A stretch of DNA of 64,000 nt from Aulostomus chinensis (Eukaryota; Chordata; Actinopteri; Syngnathiformes; Aulostomidae): assembly GCA_037954235.1 (NCBI GenBank), contig JBBMOA010000012.1, positions 1,245,001 to 1,309,000 on the forward strand, written 5' to 3'. The notes under the pieces were generated by a model. It was not told the origin of the DNA and ran no database searches. It was given only the letters and a program-made list of their open reading frames with translations. Shown here piece by piece: positions 45,574-54,779 of the stretch (its first letter is position 1; each line of letters starts with the position of its first letter). The position numbers were made by a program, and so were the translations under genes.

Positions 45574-45726
45574 GGGGGGTCACACTGGTCCAGTGAAGGT
45601 CGTGTGGCTGCAGGTTCTCATTCCAACCAATCAACAGCAACACCTGATTCTACTTGAATTGCTGTTGATCTGTTGGACTGAAAACCTGCAGCCACACGAC
45701 CTTCACTGGACCAGTGTGACCCCCCC
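45574..45726. mobile_element. Fold-back MITE with perfect 43-bp arms
   Basis: Left arm 45574-45616 (GGGGGGTCACACTGGTCCAG…) and right arm 45684-45726 (…CTGGACCAGTGTGACCCCCC) are perfect reverse complements over 43 bp. Pairing continues imperfectly inward (CAATCAACAGCAA with TTGCTGTTGATCTG). It has no coding content. This GGCTGCAGGTT…CACCTGATTCTACTTG type of repeat is widespread in teleosts. A 20-base C-run follows directly (45721-45740). Confidence 0.9.
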
Positions 45727-45898
45727 CCCCCCCCCCCCCCAGAGTTTACACTCATACCAGGATAAACAACACACAAACTGCTGCACTTATGTCTTTGTGA
45801 GGACCTCCATTGATGCGCATCTGCATTGTTAACTGACATGGTTCCTCCTTCTGGTTGGATCCCCCCCCCCCCCCCCGCCCTTCCCCCCCCATTCAGAA
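45721..45898. repeat. Poly-C tracts
   Basis: C20 at 45721-45740, a C-run at about 45861-45876 and another C-rich run at 45884-45892. The complementary strand is G-rich. They lie 200-370 bp upstream of the dpp10 start codon. Confidence 0.9.
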
Positions 45899-46089
45899 AT
45901 GTCTGCGGTCGCCCCTGGTTACCATTATCACCGGTCATTGGAAACCTACACACACAAACGCACACACCCGCCGCTGCCTGAAGCTCCTCCAGTTCCTCCG
46001 ATGCTTCAGCAGCTCACGGACCGAAACCCCCGCTCGTCCCCGCGGAGCCGCTCGTTTCTGGGATAGAGGACCGCGCGTGAGGTCCCACC

Positions 46090-46149
46090 ATGAACCAGAC
46101 CGCCAGCGTGTCGCATCAAGTCAAATGTCAGTCCACGAAGACCATCAAG
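46090..46149 (+). CDS. dpp10: dpp10 first coding exon (MNQTA-type N-terminus)
   Basis: Twenty codons from an ATG in a strong Kozak context (CCACCATGA) end exactly at a consensus splice donor, in phase 0. The peptide MNQTASVSHQVKCQSTKTIK matches 16 of 20 residues of the human DPP10 isoform N-terminus as I recall it, differing at positions 10, 11, 15 and 16. DPP10 is a catalytically dead dipeptidyl-peptidase-like type II membrane protein. It is an auxiliary subunit of Kv4 channels, controlling A-type current surface expression and gating. The N-terminal MNQTA motif is reported to speed Kv4 inactivation by pore block. The membrane anchor and extracellular domain would come from later exons, none of which I found to the window end. 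Confidence 0.85.
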
Positions 46150-46155
46150 GTAAGC
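46150..46155 (+). other. dpp10: Splice donor of dpp10 exon 1
   Basis: AAG|GTAAGC directly follows codon 20, a near-consensus donor. Confidence 0.8.
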
Positions 46156-46301
46156 TCCGGGGGTCGGCGCGTGCGGGCGCAACTCTGCGGGATCCGGGCT
46201 CCAAAACTTGGCTGCGGGTTTGCGATGCGGGGGAACGCGTTGACGCACGAGGCTGCTGGACTTTCGGCGTGAATGATGGTTGTATTGTGATGTGACGGTA
46301 A

Positions 46302-46517
46302 GTGTGTGTGTGTGCGTGTGTGTGTGTGTGTGTGTGTGCGTGTGTGTGTCCCGTCCGGGGAGCAGCAGGCTGCTGCAGCGGCGGCTTTCATTCCTCTCAC
46401 GTTCCTGTTGGCGGGATGCAGCGGAACTTTCCTGCTGTCAGGAATTCTGCTCCGGATCCTCGACCTGTTGTTGGGATGAACACACGTTGTTCAGCAGCAT
46501 TAGGAAAGCGCGCGCGC

Positions 46518-46557
<40 letters not shown>

Positions 46558-46643
46558 CAGAGGTGATGAACGAACGAAAGCGACAGGTACGATTCACACT
46601 GACGTTTGTGTTCCTGCTCCTGTCAGACTCTGCATCTCCTTAC

Positions 46644-46732
<89 letters not shown>
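46302..46732 (+). repeat. Three (TG)n arrays just inside dpp10 intron 1
   Basis: Arrays at 46302-46349 (interrupted by TGCG), 46519-46556 and 46647-46732 (one TTTG interruption, ending in CGCGCGC). All are TG on the sense strand, so the pre-mRNA would carry UG repeats. The overlapping Cys/Val-rich frames are artefacts. Confidence 0.95.
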
Positions 46733-47460
46733 CATTGATTTTGCCGCGGGTCCCGCATCACTCCTCAACCCTCAAGTCCCTCCAGAGGAATCCAGCTGGG
46801 GTTGAATGCATCGATCCACCGCTGATGTTGGAATTCAAGGTTGGAGATGGAGATGCAGGAGCGCCAGGCGCTAAGCTGCTGCTGGCTGCTTGTCTTCCAC
46901 ATCTGAATGGAAACATTCATCACCACGTCTTTCTACGGTTGTAAATTCCTGGACAGGATTTGGATAATAAGAGAAGTTTCACTTTCCAACATTGGCTGAA
47001 TTTGGCACTTGGACATCTCTTTGTGTCTCAGCGTCTCAGTGCTAATGACCTGGAACATCAGGATTAGTTTGCTCTCAGAAACATCTGAGGAATTCGGGAG
47101 CAGCCTGTCGCTGAGTGTTGACTCATGCTAGTTAAAATGCTAAGCTAACACTGGCCAACGCCGTTGAGCGATCCTGCTCTCTCTCTCACTGGCGTGATTA
47201 TTTGTCGCTGTCGGATGTTAGAGAACATCCTAAGCTGCTGTGGTGTGTTCATTTGTGTCCCTTTGGTCCGAGCCACTCTGAGGGACCTTAAAGGTTCCCT
47301 GACTTGTTCTCCTCAATACGTTCTACCTGCAGACGCATCATGAACGGTTGGAGCAGCACATCTCCAGACGGTACCTGCTAACTGCCGCAGTAGCGAGATC
47401 ACTAACCCTAAAGCCAGCAGATCAGCGGAGGTAACAGGAAGCTCCAACTGTTGACTGCAG
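46733..47460 (+). other. dpp10 intron 1, nothing further seen
   Basis: Unique-looking sequence between TG arrays and the G-rich minisatellite, with no exon or repeat recognised. Confidence 0.5.
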
Positions 47461-47805
47461 GAGCTCCCGAGAGGGGTGTCCTGAGGGTCTAGAGGGGGTC
47501 CTGGAGCTCCCGAGAGGGGTGTCCTGAGGGTCTAGAGGGGGTCCTGGAGCTCCCGAGAGGGGTGTCCTGAGGGTCTAGAGGGGGTCCTGGAGCTCCAGAG
47601 AGGGGTGTCCTGAGGGTCTAGAGGGGGTCCTGGAGCTCCCGAGAGGGGTGTCCTGAGGGTCTAGAGGGGGTCCTGGAGCTCCCGAGAGGGGTGTCCTGAG
47701 GGTCTAGAGGGGGTCCTGGAGCTCCAGAGAGGGGTGTCCTGAGGGTCTAGAGGGGGTCCTGGAGCTCCCGAGAGAGGTGTCCTGAGGGTCCAGGGGGGTC
47801 CTCAG
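47461..47805. repeat. 43-bp G-rich minisatellite, 8 copies
   Basis: Units start at 47461, 47504, 47547, 47590, 47633, 47676, 47719 and 47762. The core is GAGCTCCCGAGAGGGGTGTC then CTGAGGGTCTAGAGGGGGTC. Copies 4 and 7 have CCAGAG instead of CCCGAG; the last has further changes. Each unit carries runs of four, three and five G, so quadruplex formation on the plus strand is possible. Confidence 0.95.
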
Positions 47806-48544
47806 TGACTAAAATTTACTTTGAACAACCTCTCCTTCTTTACTGACTCCTGACCCATCAGGATGGCAAGGAGAGAGGTGGTCTCGAGATGAAGAAGCTT
47901 CCCCTGTAATATTCACTGATGGATGAAATCAGAACATGAAACACGTCCCCAGGTGTTCTCAGTCCTGACCTGCTGACATATCTAGAACATCTGTGGATGA
48001 GGTACTCTCACTTGTTCCCCGCCCTTCACTGTTGATGCTGTTGGGTTGCAGTTCTAAACACGGTGATGATGTTGTTTTCACTCCACGCCAGCCGTCCGAT
48101 GGGGCAGGACGGCGATCTGACAGCGATGGTTCAGATCTCTGAAGCCTTCAACTCATGTTGAACCTTTAGAGAGTGAAACGACCAGCGTTCCCAGTCAAGA
48201 TGAAGAGCTGGAAAACTCCTCTGTGGTCCACAGAACCTCAGCCTCTGTGTGTTTGATCTCGTGCGTCTGGCGCCGGGCTCTCAATTGTCATCTGAGTCGA
48301 TAAGTCAGATATCCAATCAGGACTAGGTTTCAGATTTTTGGAGTCTCGCTGAGCTGAACAGAACCAGGTGCTACCTGAGTCTGGGGTCTTGACAGTCCTC
48401 TGAGTGTCAGGTCCACCCACACTGGCAACCGGTCCCTGGAGATTGGTCGTCCTCTGAAGGACAGCAGAGTTGATGAACCTGCATGGGACTTTGAGGGCTG
48501 GAAATATTAAGATGCTGCTTCATGATGAGGAGACCAGGTCTGAG
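47806..48544 (+). other. dpp10 intron 1, nothing further seen
   Basis: No exon, repeat or site recognised. Confidence 0.45.
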
Positions 48545-50852
48545 TGGCCGGTGTCCTCTACGTCCTCTTCATCATCTACGTCCTCACCTGTCTTCTACAT
48601 CCTCCACCATCCTCACCTGTCCTCTACATCACCTACGTCCCCACCTGTCTTCTACATCCTCCACCGTCCTCACCTGTCCTCTACTTCATCTACATCCTCA
48701 CCTGTCCTCTATTTCATCTATGTCCTCATCTGTCCTCTTCTTCATCTACGTCCTCACCTGTCCTCTATTTCATCTATGTCCTCACCTGTCCTCTACATCA
48801 TCTACGTCCTCACCTGTCCTCTTCATCATCCACGTCCTCACCTGTCCTCTTCATCACCTACGTTCTCACCTGTCCTCTTCATCATCTACGTCCTCACCTG
48901 TCCTCTTCATCGTCTACGTCCTCACCTGTCCTCTACATCGTCTACGTCCTCACCTGTCCTCTACTTCATCTACGTCCTCACCTGTCCTCTTCATCATGTA
49001 CGTCCTCACCTGTCCTCTACTTCATCTACGTCCTCACCTGTCCTCTTCATCATGTACGTCCTCACCTGTCCTCTTCATCATCTACGTCCTCACCTGTCCA
49101 CTACTTCATCTACGTCCTCACTTGTCCTCTTCATCATGTACGTCCTCACCTGTCCTCTACTTCATCTACGTCCTCACCTGTCCTCTACTTCATCTACGTC
49201 CTCACCTGTCCTCTTCATCATCTACGTCCTCACCTGTCCTCTTCATCATCTACGTCCTCACCTGTCCTCTTCATCATCTACGTCCTCACCTGTCCACTAC
49301 TTCATCTACGTCCTCACCTGTCCTCTTCATCATGTACGTCCTCACCTGTCCTCTACTTCATCTACGTCCTCACCTGTCCTCTTCATCATGTACGTCCTCA
49401 CCTGTCCTCTACTTCATCTACGTCCTCACCTGTCCACTACTTCATCTACGTCCTCACCTGTCCTCTTCATCATCTACGTCCTCACCTGTCCTCTTCATCA
49501 TCTACGTCCTCACCTGTCCACTACTTCATCTACGTCCTCACCTGTCCTCTTCATCGTCTACGTCCTCACCTGTCCTCTACATTGTCTACGTCCTCACCTG
49601 TCCTCTACTTCATCTACGTCCTCACCTGTCCTCTTCATCATGTACGTCCTCACCTGTCCTCTACTTCATCTACGTCCTCACCTGTCCTCTACATCACCTA
49701 TGTCCTCACCTGTCTTCTACTTCATCTATGTCCTCACCTGTCCTCTACATCCTCACCTGTCCTCTTCTTCATTTACGTCCTCACCTGTCCTCTATTTCAT
49801 CTATGTCCTCACCTGTCCTCTTCTTCATCTACGTCCTCACCTGTCCTCTATTTCATCTATGTCCTCACCTGTCCTCTACATCATCTACGTCCTCACCTGT
49901 CCTCTTCATCATCCACGTCCTCACCTGTCCTCTTCATCATCTACGTCCTCACCTGTCCTCTTCATCGTCTACGTCCTCACCTGTCCTCTTCATCACCTAC
50001 GTCCTCACCTGTCCTCTACATCATCTACGTCCTCACCTGTCCTCTTCATCATCCACGTCCTCACCTGTCCTCTACATCATCTACGTCCTCACCTGTCCTC
50101 TACTTCATCTACGTCCTCACCTGTCTTCTACATCATGTACGTCCTCACCTGTCCACTACTTCATCTACGTCCTCACCTGTCCTCTTCATCATGTACGTCC
50201 TCACCTGTCCTCTACTTCATCTACGTCCTCACCTGTCCTCTACTTCATCTACGTTCTCAGCTGTCCTCTTCATCATCTACGTCCTCACCTGTCCTCTTCA
50301 TCGTCTACGTCCTCACCTGTCCTCTACTTCATCTACGTCCTCACCTGTCCTCTTCATCATGTACGTCCTCACCTGTCCTCTACTTCATCTACGTCCTCAC
50401 CTGTCCTCTACATCACCTATGTCCTCACCTGTCTTCTACTTCATCTATGTCCTCACCTGTCCTCTACATCCTCACCTGTCCTCTTCTTCATTTACGTCCT
50501 CACCTGTCCTCTATTTCATCTATGTCCTCACCTGTCCTCTTCTTCATCTACGTCCTCACCTGTCCTCTATTTCATCTATGTCCTCACCTGTCCTCTACAT
50601 CATCTACGTCCTCACCTGTCCTCTTCATCATCCACGTCCTCACTTGTCCTCTTCATCGTCTACGTCCTCACCTGTCCTCTTCATCACCTACGTCCTCACC
50701 TGTCCTCTACATCATCTACGTCCTCACCTGTCCTCTTCATCATCCACGTCCTCACCTGTCCTCTACATCATCTACGTCCTCACCTGTCCTCTACTTCATC
50801 TACGTCCTCACCTGTCTTCTACATCATCCACGTCCTCACCTGTCCTCTACCC
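48545..50852. repeat. 28-bp pyrimidine-rich minisatellite, about 80 copies
   Basis: The unit is close to TCCTCACCTGTCCTCTACTT followed by CATCTACG (28 bp), with common variants CTTCATCATCTACG, CTTCATCATGTACG and CTATTTCATCTATG. Because 28 is not a multiple of 3 and the unit has no stop, all three plus frames are open for about 800 codons. None is a gene. Almost every unit has CACCTG(T). A rare landmark, CCTCTACATCCTCACC, recurs at 49742 and 50461, so a block of about 719 bp was duplicated. Confidence 0.97.
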
Positions 50853-53800
50853 GTCATGTCTCAGGCTGCTGCAGTGGACTTCAGTGAAAGAGGCTGATCG
50901 GTGGTGTTGTAGTGTCCGTGTCTTGTTTGTCATTTTATCTTCTCCACCTTCTCTGTAGGACAACGAGTCCCTCACCTCTCAAACCTGCGACAGCTTTGGA
51001 CTTTGTTGTTTTATATAAAACTGGCAGGATTTTTGCTGGTGAAGGTTTTTTTCTTACTGGTCCAGGCTGTGTTGTGTCCCTCAAACCCCTAAAGACAGAA
51101 GAAAGGGACTGAACACGTTCAGAAGTGCTGATTTATGCGGTTGACTCATCAAAGTCATTCATGACGAACGTCAAACCAAACGTCTGCAGTGACGTTACTC
51201 TGGTCCACAGGAGCACGCATGTTCTGGATTAAAGCCCATGTTCTCAAAATAGAGCTGTCTTTGTCATTGGAGATATATTTGGAGTTGGAACACTGACGTT
51301 CTTTGATCGAGCCCAGAGAACGTCTTTATTCAGATCAACCAGATCTGACCTGTTGGACTGAGAACCACAAGACGGACATGCTGCACAAACTCAGTCCTGA
51401 TTGAGAAGTAAAACATCAATAAAACATCACGATGTGCATGAGTGGGTCGCAGTCGTGGTGCGCAGCTTAACCGTCATCCCAGGAGGTCCTGTGACTCCCG
51501 GGTCTCAGTCCAAGTCTTTCAATAACCAAAGAGTGGTGAGAATCCTGACCAGGTCCACAGCAGCCAGCTAAGCTGTTAGCATTCAAACGCGAGCTCCAGT
51601 GCACACGACGCTCATGTTCATTCAATGAGCTGGGGGCTAAGAGCTGCTAGCAACGTCTGAGCGCTTTGTCAGAAAAGTGAGTTGAATTAGAGGACGAGAA
51701 GCTGCTGCAGGACAGGAGAAGGAGGAGGAAGGGCTGCTAGCATGTCAGCTAGCATGTCAGCTAGCGGGCCAGCGGGGGTCTCATCAGCGTCTCCTGGCAG
51801 CAAGGGACATTTAGAAAGCTTGATTCCAAATGTGAGAGTGGCCCTGAACGGCACGCTTTGACATTTCCATTCTAGTTTTCCTTTTTTGGTGCAAAGCTGC
51901 TCATCCATCCGTCTGCTGGAGTTGTGACCTCCTCCAAGAGACGACACCCATTATCGGAACGTCCATCACACCTATGAGTGTCCGTCATGACGACAGCAGC
52001 CGATGCATCTGCAGACACTTGATGACTCATCAAAATGATTCAGGGTTATTGATGAGTCATGGGACCGTTTCACCAAAACGTGTTTCCCCAGCTGGATGAG
52101 TGACAGGTGACGTTCCACAGGCCGTCACGCCGCGTCTCTGAGGGCACAAACTACAAATCACAGCAAATTAGTGGTTCGTCTGTTTGTTCTTCATCCGACT
52201 GGTTTGATGTCTGTGCATTAAACCAGTTTGTGTCATGTCAACTCCCACTGTAGCAACGTGAGTGAGGTACAAGAAAATGAGATGATTGGGAAACCATGGA
52301 AACTCCATTTAAGGACCATGAAACATTAAAGTTACATTTAAAAGACACGAAAAACAAAAAGTTCAACCCAGCAGATTCACCGGTTAAAGAATTTGCCTCT
52401 TTGATTTAATGAAAGTCAAGTGATGTTTTAAAGCTGCTTTGTTTATTTGGCTCTTTGGTTCTGAGTCACGTGGATCCTGGAGGACCTGACGAGTCCAGAT
52501 GCTTCAGAACATGCCAGAAAATCAGGTGTGAAAATAAAACCCATCCTGAGAGGCCACGAAGAAGAAGGAGAGAAGTAAGTTAGAAACTAAATGTGAGGAT
52601 TTCTAGTTTTATCTGTCCTCGTCTACAGTCGGAACACCCCAGAACCTAAATGGACCGGTCCCAACCGTTCTGGTTTGGAGGTCCAGGGGTTCTGTCTGAG
52701 GCTGTATGGTTTGCGTGTCCGCGGTCCTCGGCCGGACCAAACCTGAAGGATCCACCTGGATGTCTCCATCTTCATCACATCTGTCCGGGTCTCAGGAGCG
52801 ACGTGGCCGTGAACCTGCCTGCTGGCTGGCGGTGCACGACTGCGGCTGTTCTACGACCTGACAGGAGACCCCGAGCGCTCGGAGGCTCCTGCACGTGGAA
52901 TACATTTGGAGCCTCGCAGTCCCTCACTGGATATTCAACAAACAGGGCGGACTGTGAAATGAATGAAGTCCTCATTTCCTCTGCTGTGGCTGGGGGCTGC
53001 GCAGGACTCTGGAGAGAGGACTTATTGCTGGAGTCTGTTGTGTGAATGCTCCTCGCGTTTGTGAGGAGGAAGCTGAGGCTCATCCAGTGACACGTGGAGG
53101 GAGGGAGGAGGAGGAGGTGTGGAAACATTAATGAAGGCTTGTGTTCACTGTGCCTGTCAGATGTAGGCTCCTCCGAGCACCCGCTCTGCAGGAAGAGTCT
53201 GACAGAGGGAGCTGCCAGCTTCTTTCAGACCTCTGACAAAGGAGCTGGGGATTCCTGATGTTCCGAGCGTGAAGGAGGGACCGTCGATGGAATTTCCTCT
53301 GGACGTTTACACAGCAGAGTCGATGAAGTTGTGCAAGCAGCAAGTAGAACACGGGCTCGCGCTGATGCACCGGAGTTGGGATGTCCACTCTCAGCAGCTT
53401 CTCTAGCTTGGCCTCATGATTGGAGGCTGATGAGCAGCAGCGTCTTCTCCTCTGAAGCAGACTGAGGTTTGAAAGCTGTAACAGTGCTGCAGCGCCCCCT
53501 GTGGGCCCAGTACTTCAGTTCCACTCCTCAGATGCAGCTTGACCCCAGAAGACACCAGTGCCCCTGAGTCATGGCCATGAGCAGGTTAAAACCCATCACT
53601 ATCGTAGCTGTGCTGTGAAGCAGTTTGACTGGGTGTCGCAAAAATGCTGCGAAACTCCAGTGGGCCTGCGTCATGTGATGAGGCTGCAAACAAAGACGAG
53701 CGCACACACAGAAATCAGGTCGTTGCTCAGGAATCTGAAGTCACTCAAGGGAAGGCCAAATGTCTCCAGTGACCCAAACAAAACTTGAAACCTGCATGCA

Positions 53801-54405
53801 CGATCTGCTTCTTGAACCTGAGTGAAACCGTGTGTCCCGTGTCGTCATCCTCATGCCGCCCTGATGACATGATCAGCAGCGGAGCCGCTCCAGGTACAAC
53901 AGGGTTTAAGAATGCGGAGCAGCACAAACCGACAGCTGATGTTGTTTTTCTCTCCTCCTAATCACTGTTCGTGGGACCTGAAGGTTTGGATGGGCTTCCA
54001 TCCTGCAGCACAATCACATCCCACATTCCTGTGACGGGATTCTCAGCAGATTCTTGAAGAGACAGAAAGCGGAGCTGAAGGTGATAGAAGCGTAACAGTG
54101 AAGTGTTTCTGCCAGGGTTCAGGGGCTGACAAGGACACAGCGCGGCTCTTCATTGGTATTCCGACGCCGCTCTGCCTGTCTTCCTGTACCGTAGGATGCA
54201 TAGACTTTGTGACAAAGTTGATGAAGTGTGTGTTTTCATCACAATGGCAGAGCAAAGCTCCGACCCATGGAAACATTCAGCAGCAGAGCACCGGAAGTGT
54301 GTGAGGACGCAGGTAGTGCATCCTCCAGCCGCGCAGTTTGTGTCAGAGGCCTCGTACTCGCGTGTGAACCCTCTCGCACAATTGTGGCTGCCTCCCCTCT
54401 GTAAG
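50853..54405 (+). other. dpp10 intron 1, no exon seen
   Basis: Short frames only (for example 52650-53045 plus, 52775-53128 minus), none recognisable. I looked for the next DPP10 exon, which encodes the GSNxPPQRNWKG and membrane-anchor region, and did not find it. Confidence 0.5.
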
Positions 54406-54665
54406 TGTGTACATCTCCTTTACATATGTGTGTGTGTCTGGCTGTTATACACGTGTGTATCCCAGCATTATACAGGATGTGCACTTCATTCTACGTGTGT
54501 ATACCTGTGTGATAAACATGTAGTCCTCATTATACTCGTTTATATTCCTTCATTGTACATGTTTGTATACCTCTGTTATAAACATGTATAGACTTCTGTT
54601 ATACACACGTGTAGCTGCTATACATGTGTAAACCTGTCATACATGTGTGAATGTCTCTGCTGCAG
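54406..54665. repeat. Degenerate ACATGTGT/ATACAC repeats
   Basis: Irregular approximately 30-50-bp units with TATACACGTGTGTA, ATAAACATGT and ATACATGTGT motifs. Too diverged for a firm unit length. Confidence 0.6.
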
Positions 54666-54684
54666 GTGTTTTAATCTCATAAAT

Positions 54685-54743
54685 GTGTTCACACCGAACG
54701 CGAATGCGAATTTCACATTTGGTGTGAACACACAGTAACATAG

Positions 54744-54778
<35 letters not shown>
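54685..54778. repeat. Short inverted repeat plus (TG)n
   Basis: GTGTTCACACC (54685-54695) and GGTGTGAACAC (54721-54731) are perfect inverted repeats around a CG-containing loop, probably a MITE relic. They are followed by (TG)n at about 54748-54778. Confidence 0.7.

Positions 54779-54779
<1 letters not shown>

Larger units (their letters stand above)
45960..46270 (+). promoter_or_regulatory. CpG-rich segment around dpp10 exon 1 (probable promoter/5' UTR)
   Basis: CpG dinucleotides are dense here (for example CCCCGCGGAGCCGCTCG, GGACCGCGCGTGAGG, GGGGGTCGGCGCGTGCGGGC), unlike the CpG-poor surroundings. It brackets the first coding exon. No TATA box was seen, consistent with a CpG-island promoter. 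The transcription start is not determinable by eye. Confidence 0.6.

Noticed and set aside
46280..46805. Cys/Val-rich frames of 150-167 codons after dpp10 exon 1
   Set aside because: They are translations of the (TG)n arrays.
48545..50852. CRISPR-like array of 28-bp repeats
   Set aside because: The repeats are directly adjacent with no unique spacers, and the genome is a vertebrate's.
48470..50958. Three overlapping open frames of about 800 codons on the plus strand
   Set aside because: They are the three frames of one 28-bp tandem repeat with no stop codon. The predicted peptides are mere repeats and no splice or promoter context supports a gene.
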